Assembly (NCBI GenBank): GCA_963667375.1
Contig: OY763323.1
Span: 1,798,001 to 1,862,000 of the forward strand
Reading direction: 5' to 3'
Source of the DNA: G963556115 sp963667375
GTDB lineage: Bacteria > Planctomycetota > SZUA-567
Length of the DNA stretch: 64,000 bases
Made by a program: the position numbers and the translations under genes
The notes under the pieces: generated by a model
Databases searched by the model: none
What the model saw: the letters and a program-made list of their open reading frames with translations, nothing else
What the model was told of the DNA's origin: nothing
In this document: positions 55,238 through 63,663 of the stretch, in pieces
Numbering within the stretch: the first letter of the stretch is position 1
Layout of the letters: every line of letters begins with the position of its first letter

Positions 55238-55852
55238 TCAGGAGTTGTACCATGAATCGGCTACGGCTCTAGCTTCAGCCTGAGCCGTAGCGACAATCTT
55301 CTCAGCATCACTTCCAGGCAGGTTTATACCGCCGGCATTGATAGCTTTGAATTCTTTGAAGCCCATAAAGTTGAAGGAAAATTCAACAATAGGTGTAAGA
55401 TGATCTGCAGCTTTTGCGGCTCCGGTATAAGCACCGCCACTGGCAAAGAGCAGTACTGCTTTACTCTCTGTACAGAGGCCGTAATAACCTTTGTCTCCGG
55501 CTGACCAGGTGGTTCCTTTATACATAACAGAATCAAACCAGGCTTTAATTATTGCAGGATATGAGAAGTTGAACATCGGGGTGGCAAGAACAACGATATC
55601 TGCTTCTCGTACTGATTGTGCATATCTTTCCATCTTAGAGAGCAGGGCTTTATTTTCCGGGGTGAGTTCTTCACCAAGGTAGTTCTGATGAATATAGGCG
55701 AGAACACGCGCTGAGTCGAGCAGATCGGGAGTATCTTCGAGCAGGTCAAGAATTTCAATATCACCTTTAATACCTTCTTTGAAGGCATCAAGAACTTTTT
55801 TTGTATGCGAATAATCTTTTCTTGGCAAATATTGTACTATAAGGGTTTTCAT
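55238..55852 (-). CDS. azoR: FMN-dependent NADH:quinone/azo reductase (AzoR family)
   Basis: About 204 residues, flavodoxin-2 fold. MKTLIVQYLPRKDYSHTKKV gives the FMN phosphate loop, and PMFNFSYPAIIKAWFDSVM is the AzoR signature near the isoalloxazine. Start ATG at 55852 is fixed by AAAAGGAG upstream; the frame extends to 55933 without a better start. Reduces quinones or azo compounds with NADH; likely a detoxification role. Lies after the sigma-54 activator gene on the same strand, about 105 bases away. Confidence 0.87.
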   Translation of the reverse strand: MKTLIVQYLPRKDYSHTKKVLDAFKEGIKGDIEILDLLEDTPDLLDSARVLAYIHQNYLGEELTPENKALLSKMERYAQSVREADIVVLATPMFNFSYPAIIKAWFDSVMYKGTTWSAGDKGYYGLCTESKAVLLFASGGAYTGAAKAADHLTPIVEFSFNFMGFKEFKAINAGGINLPGSDAEKIVATAQAEARAVADSWYNS

Positions 55853-55956
55853 TGTTATCTCCTTTTCAAGTTTTATGCGGTACGCATTTATATAGTAGTT
55901 ATTGTCCAAATACGGGAGAAACCCTGCACGCAATATTTATTTAATCGGTTACATTA

Positions 55957-57495
55957 TCAGACCCAGCGTTTAAGAGTGTTCACTGAAATATTCAATGTAT
56001 GAGCCGCTTTCAGATGGCTGCCCCCGGCGAGTTCAAGCACATGCTTCATGTAATGTTTACGGATTTCACTCTCAGGCAGCGCTGCTTTGAGTGAACGCGG
56101 GAGATATATCTCGCCGACATCGTCATAGGATGTTTCCGGTTCTGCCGCAATTTCATGTTCAATAGCCTCCTTCAGGGTTATCTTCATATATGCCGCCCTT
56201 CTGAGCAGGTTGATAAACTGCCGGATATTTCCGGGCCAGTTATAGTTTTCCGCAGCCTGCCAGTCTGAATCACTGATATCCAGTGTGTAACCGGTAGTGC
56301 CCAGCTGGTGCAGGAAGGATCTGGAGATGGATTTCAGATCGCTCAGACGTTCGCGCAGACTGGGGATGCGTAGAGGAAGTACATTCAGGCGGTGGTAGAG
56401 ATCGAGACGGAAGCGGCCATTTCGGATCATTTCCTGAAGATTGACATTGGTTGCGGCTATTACCCGTACATTGACCGGGCGGGCGCTGATACTTCCAAGC
56501 GGTACGATCTCTTTCTCTTCCAGAGCTCTGAGAAGCTGAGTCTGTACTGCGAGTGGCAGTTCTGCAAATTCGTCGAGGAATAAAGTTCCGCCTTCAGCAG
56601 CTTCAAAGGCTCCGATATTATCACTTATCGCCCCGGTATAAGACCCTTTGGTGTGACCGAAAAGTTTGTCGTGAGCAAGATCGGTACTGGTACTGAGAAC
56701 TGCGCAGTTTACAGCGATGAAAGGTCCTTTTGAACGTTGACTCGATTCATGGACAAGCCTGGCTGCAAGCTCTTTGCCCGAACCCGATTCACCGAGGATC
56801 AGTACCGGCGCTTCAACCGGGCCTATCAGGGTAATCTGATGCCGGAGTTTTTTGAGTACTGGGCTGTTGCCGATAAGCTGAGTGCGCTCGCCGTTGGCTC
56901 GCCAGTTATCGACTTCATCCATATCTTTCTGGGTGGTTTCTTTTATGCCGGCAAGCTTTCTGATACAGTCGGTGTATGATTTTGTCTCATCATATTTGAA
57001 ATATCTGGAGGCAGAAGCCCGGATCAGATCCTGCCACCAGCGGTGTTCTTTGCTCAGGTCTTCGGTGTTATCAAGAAATTCCGCAGCAAGCTGGAGTAAT
57101 GAGAGCAGGCGGCTGTTTTCTTCAAGTTCGAAATAGCTGGCGGTGAGAGCGGAGTTACTGGGGAAGTCTTTGAAGCAGGTACTGCAGACATCATTGAGTT
57201 CCGCTTCATAAATATTCATATATCCCCGGCCGCAGAGCCAGATAACATTGCAGGAGTTTTTCTTGAGCTTTGCCAGTGAAGTGAGGATTTCGGAGAGATT
57301 CTCGCCGATACCGACACCGCAGATATAAATTAGATCATTGATATTTTTTTCAAGTGTATTGAGAGTTGTGTGGAGGCGATTGGTGCTGGTGGTCATAATT
57401 TTGGCTTTGGGGTATTTTAGAAGGGTCAAAGCCGCAGATACAGCCCCATCTGTACCGAAGGTGGTGATAATCCGTATGTTTTTATTTTTGCCCAT
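55957..57495 (-). CDS. Sigma-54-dependent activator with DHH-like N-terminal domain
   Basis: 512 residues. Residues ~200-440 are the AAA+ core: Walker A GESGSGKE, sigma-54 contact loop GSYTGA (usual GAFTGA), Walker B GGTLFLDEF and RFRLDLYHRL. The end is a Fis-type helix-turn-helix (GGSHLKAAHTLNISVNTLKRW). The first ~190 residues are not a receiver, GAF or PAS domain. They open RIITTFGTDGAVSAALTLL and later have VIWLCGRGY, at the places where DHH phosphoesterases have THxDxDG.SAA and VIWIDHH. This suggests a degenerate, non-catalytic DHH-like sensor. The targets are unknown. The gene is divergent from the CGGC gene, but no sigma-54 promoter is visible there. Ends two codons past the HTH. Confidence 0.85.
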   Translation of the reverse strand: MGKNKNIRIITTFGTDGAVSAALTLLKYPKAKIMTTSTNRLHTTLNTLEKNINDLIYICGVGIGENLSEILTSLAKLKKNSCNVIWLCGRGYMNIYEAELNDVCSTCFKDFPSNSALTASYFELEENSRLLSLLQLAAEFLDNTEDLSKEHRWWQDLIRASASRYFKYDETKSYTDCIRKLAGIKETTQKDMDEVDNWRANGERTQLIGNSPVLKKLRHQITLIGPVEAPVLILGESGSGKELAARLVHESSQRSKGPFIAVNCAVLSTSTDLAHDKLFGHTKGSYTGAISDNIGAFEAAEGGTLFLDEFAELPLAVQTQLLRALEEKEIVPLGSISARPVNVRVIAATNVNLQEMIRNGRFRLDLYHRLNVLPLRIPSLRERLSDLKSISRSFLHQLGTTGYTLDISDSDWQAAENYNWPGNIRQFINLLRRAAYMKITLKEAIEHEIAAEPETSYDDVGEIYLPRSLKAALPESEIRKHYMKHVLELAGGSHLKAAHTLNISVNTLKRWV

Positions 57496-57644
57496 TGTTA
57501 ATTTATCCTGATTAGTATATTATCTTGAAATATTGTAGCAATGTGTCTCTGGTATGTAAATAAAAATCGTTGATTTGCCTGATTATTATCTGGTTGTCAG
57601 TGAGGCTTCCCGGTTTTTGCTTTCCTTTGCCTTAGGAGAATCTT

Positions 57645-58070
57645 ATGTCAGATTATGAATATGTCGTGGTTGTGCAGTGTGATATTGTTACTGAATGGTG
57701 TCCCGGCTTCTTTTGTGAACAGGCTCTCTTCGAAAAGACCGACGGTTTTGCGGATCTGGATCAGGATAAGAATTACCGGGCAACATTTATTTCCTGCGGC
57801 GGCTGTTGCGGCCGGGCTCTGCAGCGTAAAGTTTCACGACTGCTCAAGCTGCTTCAAAAGAAGGAAGGGATAGCGCGGGAGAAGGTAGCGGTACAGTTCT
57901 CGTCTTGTATTACTCATGAGAGTCATCATGGTCCGGTATGTCCGCATCTGGAGTATTTGAAGGATCTTATACATAAACTGGGTCTGGAGGTGCGTGAAGG
58001 GACACACTTCAGCAAGACCTCTGCCCGCAAGCGTGAAGAGGGGATTTATAAACAGAGTCAGGCCGACTGA
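57645..58070 (+). CDS. CGGC domain protein
   Basis: 141 residues. Contains the hallmark SCGGCCGRALQRKVSRL and further cysteines (VVQCDIVTEWCPGFFC near the N-terminus; SSCITHESHHGPVCPH later), suggesting a metal or Fe-S site. CGGC proteins occur in anaerobes; function not established. The last ~25 residues are Lys/Arg-rich. AGGAG precedes the ATG. Divergent from the sigma-54 activator (149-base gap). Confidence 0.85.
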   Translation: MSDYEYVVVVQCDIVTEWCPGFFCEQALFEKTDGFADLDQDKNYRATFISCGGCCGRALQRKVSRLLKLLQKKEGIAREKVAVQFSSCITHESHHGPVCPHLEYLKDLIHKLGLEVREGTHFSKTSARKREEGIYKQSQAD

Positions 58071-58126
58071 GTATTCAGGTATTGTTCTCCGCTACTGCAA
58101 AGAGTCATGAACTGATGAAATGAACA

Positions 58127-58157
58127 GTATTGCTCAGATCTCAGAGTTGAGCAATAC
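58127..58157 (-). terminator. Hairpin overlapping the end of the RsbW-GNAT gene
   Basis: GTATTGCTCA (58127-58136) and TGAGCAATAC (58148-58157) pair perfectly; the right arm includes the last codons of the gene. Weak T-run; tentative. Confidence 0.4.
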
Positions 58158-59646
58158 GATCTCTTTCTGCAGTGATATATGCCAGTAATTCAGCGGATCT
58201 TTTGCCGAAGACCTTTATCTTTGAATAATCAACATCGATATTTACCCACTGCATTATGAATCTGTCATCATCATTATGTATATGCGGCATTATACCGGCA
58301 AAGGAAAATCCCAGCTTCTCGCTGTGCTCGGCGATGTAGGGGCTGCTGGAAACTCCTGAAGGCAGAAACAGATAGACTGCGTCCTGAAATTTACTGCGGC
58401 AGTCCTTCAGGGCGTGTTTAATTTCGTCCAAAGTTCCGGCACCAATTTTATTGATAACAATAAACGATACATTCAGTTCATCTGGAAGAGGAATGGTTAT
58501 TGCTGAACTTTCGCCTTCTGGCTGCTCTGACTCTGAGTTGAGTGTACGTGGAAGTTCCAGCCAGTTGTAAACACTTGAGACAATGCCGTGGTGTTTCTGT
58601 GGAATGAAAACTGTATGCGGACTTTTATCATGTGCCCGGTAATGATTGACTACAGTGCCTTTTTCCTGTTTGGTGGTGGTTAGTTCTTTGGCCTGCATTC
58701 CTGAAGCGGCGATACCTATCAGGATACCGCAGGGGGCTGAACCCAGCAGAGTCTGGCTGGCTTTCTGTGAGTAGATATGGGTGGTTACCGAGCAGTCGAA
58801 TAGTCCCCGGTCACCGTTGGCAATAGATATCTGTAATGCGGCTTCAGCGAATGATTTACTGATATCCGGGCAGCGGTATGACGGATCAATGAAAGCCAGT
58901 CCGAGTTCGGCAACCCTGATATTCGGGTCATGATATTTCAGGGCTTCGTGCGCGACCATATTTCCGCTTTCCTTATCGATATAGATTATCGGTTTGATCT
59001 CATTGCTCTTGAATTTTTCGGTGAGCAGTTCCAGATTGTACAGCAGATCTTCTTGGGTGTAGCCATAGCATTTCCAGGCCAGACGGCAGATTTCCGGTAA
59101 GTCCTCCAGTGTCGCTTCACGGCAGATACCCTCTTTTACCAGTGGCCGGTTACGCCCTTTTCTGCGTATCTCCATGGGAACTAATTCTTCAGGAATAACG
59201 GCGTTGCTGATACGTTTCTTTAATCTGGTCTCTTTTCCATCACGGCCATGTACAAAGTATTCAACTGAGTCCATGGATTGTTCCATCAGGAAGGTGCCGA
59301 GACCAGGGTTGTCCATTCCTTGCAGATCACCGGGAGTAAAGCGATTTGCCGTAGCCATATTGAACGGGATACCGTTTTCCCGCACCGAGATAACCAGAAA
59401 ACCGTCTTCAATGGTAAATTCAAGGTAAATTCGTTCATCAATAACAGAATCTTTGGAGAAATGCTGCACGGCGTTGCTGAAGGCTTCTTCAACAGCTACC
59501 TCGAGATCATATTTATTTCTGGGGGTAAGTGAAAGCAGTTCGGCTATCTGGGTAGCGGTGAAGACGGCGTTGCGGGTCATAAGCAGATTGACCGGTAATT
59601 CAGCCTTCAGTAGAAAAATCTTTGGTGCAATTGCGGAATCTGGCAT
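58141..59646 (-). CDS. RsbW-like ATPase fused to GNAT-like domain
   Basis: 501 residues. N-terminal ~150 residues are an RsbW/SpoIIAB-type HATPase: N-box VEEAFSNAVQHF, G1 region VRENGIPFN (usual Asp is Glu), G2 GLGTFLMEQSMDSVEYF. From about residue 175 (REATLEDLPEICRL) to ~330 lies a GNAT-like acyltransferase fold with ELGLAFIDPSYR, though the Q/RxxGxG acetyl-CoA loop is degenerate (YRCPDISKS). A ~170-residue C-terminal region is of unknown type. The expected role is serine-kinase regulation of an anti-anti-sigma protein with a second ligand-binding or transferase activity. No partner sigma or STAS gene is adjacent. Confidence 0.78.
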   Translation of the reverse strand: MPDSAIAPKIFLLKAELPVNLLMTRNAVFTATQIAELLSLTPRNKYDLEVAVEEAFSNAVQHFSKDSVIDERIYLEFTIEDGFLVISVRENGIPFNMATANRFTPGDLQGMDNPGLGTFLMEQSMDSVEYFVHGRDGKETRLKKRISNAVIPEELVPMEIRRKGRNRPLVKEGICREATLEDLPEICRLAWKCYGYTQEDLLYNLELLTEKFKSNEIKPIIYIDKESGNMVAHEALKYHDPNIRVAELGLAFIDPSYRCPDISKSFAEAALQISIANGDRGLFDCSVTTHIYSQKASQTLLGSAPCGILIGIAASGMQAKELTTTKQEKGTVVNHYRAHDKSPHTVFIPQKHHGIVSSVYNWLELPRTLNSESEQPEGESSAITIPLPDELNVSFIVINKIGAGTLDEIKHALKDCRSKFQDAVYLFLPSGVSSSPYIAEHSEKLGFSFAGIMPHIHNDDDRFIMQWVNIDVDYSKIKVFGKRSAELLAYITAERDRIAQL

Positions 59647-59955
59647 GATTCACCCTTTATTAATTGATAAACTAAAAAGTAGTTCGGTTGTGTATTGTTG
59701 ATATTTTATTGCATAATATGTAAAAATCAATATTCGAGGGTTATTTTGATTTATTAAATATATATCAGAAAGCAATTGGTTATTAATTAATGGTTTTGTT
59801 TTATATAGATATACCGGGATCAGTTGTGACTATAATAACCTGAGAGTAAATTCTTGTGTTGGCGGAGTTACTTTTTTTATAATTGAGTTTTGCATGTAAC
59901 TGACTGTTAATTATACTGTTAGTTATGTTGTGTTTTTTTATCTAAAATAAAAAGG
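59647..59955. other. AT-rich intergenic region
   Basis: About 310 bases between divergent genes. No gene visible. The right end leads into the GntR-gene promoter. Confidence 0.4.
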
Positions 59956-59983
59956 TTGCATTAGAGACTGGGTGTGCTATATT
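59956..59983 (+). promoter_or_regulatory. Predicted promoter of GntR-dehydrogenase operon
   Basis: TTGCAT (59956-59961), 16-bp spacer, TATATT (59978-59983). The leader to the GntR start is about 230 bases. Confidence 0.6.
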
Positions 59984-59995
59984 GATTATGGATGA

Positions 59996-60017
59996 TCTAG
60001 TGTGCTAATCTACTAGA
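59996..60017. promoter_or_regulatory. Possible GntR operator
   Basis: TCTAGT (59996-60001) and ACTAGA (60012-60017) form an inverted repeat just past the -10 box, where a repressor would block transcription. The 10-base centre is wide for a FadR/FCD site, so this is tentative. Confidence 0.4.
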
Positions 60018-60218
60018 CTATCAATATGATATTGCCGGCAGGATGATTATGCTGTTGTAACGTGCATTCAGATTTTGGTAATAACGGGTTATGATATTCT
60101 TATGGCAGAACATGGCTGAATATATTTGTATAATACAGTCAACCATGTCCAGCTGTTAGAGTTTTCAGTTGCTGATCAGCCCGGAATAGTAAGTGCAGCC
60201 GCTAAAGGAAGGATGCTT

Positions 60219-60920
60219 ATGAAGTTTAAGCCTATTGTTAATCCCACTCCGGCGGATCTGATTCTGGAACAGATTCTTATGCTTCTTAAATCCGGCGAGC
60301 TTAGTCCCGGTGAGCGTCTGCCTTCTGAATATGAATTGCAAAAGGCGTTTAATGTTACCAAGCAACAACTGAAGACCGCCTTTAAAAGACTTGAATTGTA
60401 TGGGGTGATCGAGACCAAACCGCAGTCTGGTACCTTTATATCGAATATCTACAGTAAGATTCTTGAAGGTCTGGTGCGGAATATTATCTCGCTGGATGAT
60501 GCCACAGACTTTGCGGAATTATTCGAAGCCCGGCTGATTCTTGAAGTGCGGGCGGCCGAACTTGCGGCAGAGAGAGCCGAGGCTAAGGAGCTGCGGGCGC
60601 TGGCTGAGATTCATCAGGATTTTGTAAATGCGGTTGCGACGGGTGAGCGCGGTGGTGATCTGGATATCTATTTTCACATGGAGATTATTCGTCTAAGTAA
60701 AAATAAGACCATGATCTCGATGTTTTCACTGATTACCAAGAAATTAGTTGATTTCTGGATTGAAACCGATGATGTGGAGTTATATGTAAGTCAGGAGCGG
60801 GCGCAGCAGACTATTATTGAGCATAAACGGATTCTTGAGGCTTTGTCTGCGCATGATTCCGCGACAAGCGGTTCCTTGATGCGTGAGCATCTGGAGCGGA
60901 GTATGAGAGTTAATGAGTAG
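60219..60920 (+). CDS. GntR family (FCD-type) transcriptional regulator
   Basis: 233 residues. N-terminal winged helix: ADLILEQILMLLKSGELSPG, LPSEYELQKAFNVTKQQLK and YGVIETKPQSGTFIS. The C-terminal helical FCD domain includes FAELFEARLILEVRAAELAA, FHMEIIRLSKN and EHKRILEAL, with His residues that bind metal and ligand in relatives. Start ATG at 60219 (GGAAGG upstream) is preferred; the frame runs open to 60126. FCD regulators usually sense sugar acids. The dehydrogenase that follows 52 bases later fits that. Confidence 0.9.
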   Translation: MKFKPIVNPTPADLILEQILMLLKSGELSPGERLPSEYELQKAFNVTKQQLKTAFKRLELYGVIETKPQSGTFISNIYSKILEGLVRNIISLDDATDFAELFEARLILEVRAAELAAERAEAKELRALAEIHQDFVNAVATGERGGDLDIYFHMEIIRLSKNKTMISMFSLITKKLVDFWIETDDVELYVSQERAQQTIIEHKRILEALSAHDSATSGSLMREHLERSMRVNE

Positions 60921-60972
60921 CGGTTTTGGGCTTGAGTGCAGTATATAGATTTTTTGAACAGGGAAGCGATAT

Positions 60973-61995
60973 ATGAAAATTTTACAGGTTACAGAGCCAT
61001 TCAAGGCGGAATTTATGGAGAAGGAAGACCCTTCTGTTAGCGGTGCTGATGAGATGCTTATCAGTGTTAAAAGGGTAGGTGTATGCGGTTCGGATGTGCA
61101 TATTTATTCCGGTCATAATCCGTTTGCCGTCTATCCAAGGATTATCGGGCATGAGATAGCCGGTATTGTGGAGCAGACAGGCCCGGGCGTCAGCCGCTTT
61201 GAAGTTGGAGATCATATAGTTCTGAATCCGGCGGTGAACTGTGGCGTCTGTGATGCCTGTAGGCGCGGGCATGTTAATACCTGTAGTAAGCTGGAGGTTC
61301 TTGGAGTACACCGGGATGGGGGATTCTGTTCGAAGTGTGTCGTCAAGGAGAGCTGGGCTTATAAAATCAGTTCGGATATAAGTTGGGATACCGCGGTGCT
61401 GGTAGAGCCTTTTTCAATAGGGGCAAATGTGAATTCCCGGGTTGGAACCGGGGAGGGTGACCGGGTTCTGGTCATTGGTGCCGGAGTTATCGGTTCAATC
61501 GCGATGATGGTTGCAAAACTGCTTGGAGCAACTGTCACTATGGTGGATATTCAGGAAAGTAATTTGCAAAAGTCTCTGGAGTTAGGGGCGGATTATACAA
61601 TTAATACACGAGATAATGAGCTGTATGCCACCGCTATGGAGCTTACCGGCGGTGATGGTTATACCGTTGTTATTGATGCGGCATGTATTCCAGGAATGTT
61701 TATGCAGTTGCTGGAGGTTGCGGCGATAGGTGGCAGAATTGGAGTTTTAGGATTTTCCAAGGATATGACCGCGGTAAATCAGTTCGAGATAACCCGTAAA
61801 GAACTCACAATTGCGGGCTCACGTCTCAGTAATAAGCAGTTTTCCCGGGTTGTGTCCTGGTTTGAAGAGGGTAAGCTGAAACCCGAAGGGGTGATAAATC
61901 AGGTTTATCCGTTTTCACAGGCAGCTGAAGTTATTGAAAAACAGTATGCCGGGGAACTCGGATTTGGTAAGAATATTATTTCATTTGAGGCGTAA
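60973..61995 (+). CDS. Zinc-dependent medium-chain alcohol/polyol dehydrogenase
   Basis: 340 residues. Catalytic zinc ligands in VGVCGSDVH and RIIGHEIAG. The structural-zinc cysteines lie in CGVCDACRRGHVNTC. The NAD(H) Rossmann motif is VIGAGVIGSIAMMVAK. Sequence style (VYPRIIGHE, ITRKELTIAGSRLSN) matches sugar-acid/polyol oxidoreductases such as the L-galactonate 5-dehydrogenase LgoD group; exact substrate not assured. In an operon with the GntR regulator and closed by a terminator. Confidence 0.88.
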   Translation: MKILQVTEPFKAEFMEKEDPSVSGADEMLISVKRVGVCGSDVHIYSGHNPFAVYPRIIGHEIAGIVEQTGPGVSRFEVGDHIVLNPAVNCGVCDACRRGHVNTCSKLEVLGVHRDGGFCSKCVVKESWAYKISSDISWDTAVLVEPFSIGANVNSRVGTGEGDRVLVIGAGVIGSIAMMVAKLLGATVTMVDIQESNLQKSLELGADYTINTRDNELYATAMELTGGDGYTVVIDAACIPGMFMQLLEVAAIGGRIGVLGFSKDMTAVNQFEITRKELTIAGSRLSNKQFSRVVSWFEEGKLKPEGVINQVYPFSQAAEVIEKQYAGELGFGKNIISFEA

Positions 61996-62054
61996 ATTCT
62001 GGTGCCTGGCAGCCAGAGCAGCAGCTGTTTTAAAATACGGATATTCAATATTTT

Positions 62055-62085
62055 CCTGTACCGCTGACTGCGGTACAGGTTTTTT
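62055..62085 (+). terminator. Terminator after the dehydrogenase gene
   Basis: Perfect 10-bp stem (62055-62064 with 62070-62079), 5-base loop, then six T residues. Confidence 0.93.
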
Positions 62086-62266
62086 ATGCCGCTATCACCG
62101 TGTTATAAAGCCTGGGGTATAGATTTGAATAACTTGGTGCTAAACAGGATGATGCTAATTCATTTCGATAATATTTCAGATCGAAAATTCTTGTAAAGTG
62201 TGGCTGATAACAGTAGCATTAGAGGTTATGGCGGCGTGAGTGTTCTTTTTCGGAGGGAGTAATGCA

Positions 62267-62980
62267 TTGATTGATATTAAGACAGTATTTATATGTATAA
62301 TTCATGTTACTCTCTTTTATTCGGTTATTTATAGTCTGTTCTGGCTGAGTCAGAAATCCTGTCGGGGATTTGGCTGTTGGACCTTGGCAACAATCAGTAA
62401 TTTCGGTTTATATGCCGCAATTATGCTCAGGCTGGTCGCCAGCGAGTGGTTGAGTGTGGCGGCTGTTGCACTGTTTCTGGGTTTCTCGGCAATTCTTCAT
62501 GCCGCTGCCGTGCGGCTTTTTACTGCAAACCGGGGATTCCACTGGTCGGTGTACTTGCTGCCGCTGGTTTTAATGGTAGTCAACGTGTATTGTTATCTAT
62601 CAGGGCGTGGGCTGGCAATACGCTATGTGATTCTGCTGCTGATTATTATTCCATTTAATTATCTGACCTGTAAAAATTTATTTCTGTATAACCCGCTTAT
62701 CGGCAGGATAATATTTATACTGGGAGGTGTTTTCTTTTTTATGCGCTTTGTCGGTATGGCCTTTGAAACGGCGGTAATTATACTGCATGGTAATCATATA
62801 TCGATATTTGACAGCCCGGATATGGGCTCTTATCTGTTGTTTATGCTGATTGCGGAGATAGGTATCGGGCTGCTGTTTTTCATGTTCAGCAGCCTCCATT
62901 CTCAGGAGTTACTGTTAAAACTGAAGAATACCGGATATCGCAAGGATGGTGCTGAGGTAGAGGATTCAGTCTCGAATTAA
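62267..62980 (+). CDS. Membrane protein with about seven helices, unknown function
   Basis: About 237 residues, not recognised. Seven hydrophobic segments with Arg/Lys between them; it ends in a short charged tail (LLLKLKNTGYRKDGAEVEDS). The layout looks like the 7-helix sensory front of some diguanylate cyclases or kinases, but no output domain follows. The start is probably TTG at 62267, because GGAGGG lies 9 bases before it; GTG at 62240 would place that site inside the gene. Its 3' end overlaps the convergent response-regulator gene by 15 bases. Confidence 0.7.
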   Translation: MIDIKTVFICIIHVTLFYSVIYSLFWLSQKSCRGFGCWTLATISNFGLYAAIMLRLVASEWLSVAAVALFLGFSAILHAAAVRLFTANRGFHWSVYLLPLVLMVVNVYCYLSGRGLAIRYVILLLIIIPFNYLTCKNLFLYNPLIGRIIFILGGVFFFMRFVGMAFETAVIILHGNHISIFDSPDMGSYLLFMLIAEIGIGLLFFMFSSLHSQELLLKLKNTGYRKDGAEVEDSVSN

Positions 62981-63661
62981 TTCTTCTCCAAGTGAAAAAC
63001 CGAATCCGTGAACGGTGTTTATGAGGGCATTTTCACCGATCTGTTCTTTGAGCTTTTTACGCAGTCTGGTCAGCATAACCCCGAGAGCTTTGCTGCCGTA
63101 GGGTTCTTCGCTGATATAGTTGAGTTCCAGAAGGATATCTTCCTTTTTTGCACCTTTCTCTCCACAATTGAGCAGAAGAGCCAGAAAATCGCTCTCCTTA
63201 TTGGTTAGTTTTATCTTGCTGCCGTTCGGTGCTGCCAGCAGCCAGCCGGTGGTATTCAGTCTCCAGGGATTTGCAGCAGGTGACGAGGACTCTGCTGTCG
63301 GCAGCCTCCTAAGCAGATTGGTTATAGAGGCGGAGAGTTCACGTATATCCACCGGTTTTGAGTAATAATAATCAGCGCCAGCAGAAAATCCTGCAATTTT
63401 ATGGTCGATACCGGTTCTGGCGGTAAGGATTATTATTCCCATTGCGGTATTGGCGCGGAGAAAGCGGGCAATATCATATCCCGACTGATCGGGAAGGCCT
63501 ATATCGATAATTGCTACATTAAATGTTTTTTGAGATATACAGCTGTAAAAATCACCGGCACTGGCACATTCAGTGACTTGAAAGCCATCCATTTGCAGCA
63601 GTTCCGCAATGTTTTCACGGAGCATGGAGTCGTCTTCAACTATTATTATCTGATGGGGCAT
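62966..63661 (-). CDS. OmpR-type response regulator
   Basis: 231 residues. Receiver with acidic pocket VEDD, phospho-acceptor Asp in AIIDIGLPDQSG, Thr in ILTAR and Lys in YYYSKPVD. The C-terminal winged helix is Trans_reg_C (KLTNKESDFLALLL, GVMLTRLRKKL, INTVHGFGFSL). Starts 2 bases after the stop of the histidine kinase gene, so the pair is translationally coupled. Confidence 0.93.
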   Translation of the reverse strand: MPHQIIIVEDDSMLRENIAELLQMDGFQVTECASAGDFYSCISQKTFNVAIIDIGLPDQSGYDIARFLRANTAMGIIILTARTGIDHKIAGFSAGADYYYSKPVDIRELSASITNLLRRLPTAESSSPAANPWRLNTTGWLLAAPNGSKIKLTNKESDFLALLLNCGEKGAKKEDILLELNYISEEPYGSKALGVMLTRLRKKLKEQIGENALINTVHGFGFSLGEELIRD

Positions 63662-63663
63662 TG

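Noticed and set aside
57496..57644. Sigma-54 promoter for the CGGC gene
   Set aside because: GG and GC dinucleotides occur but none with the required 10-base spacing and flanking TGGCAC/TTGC sequence.
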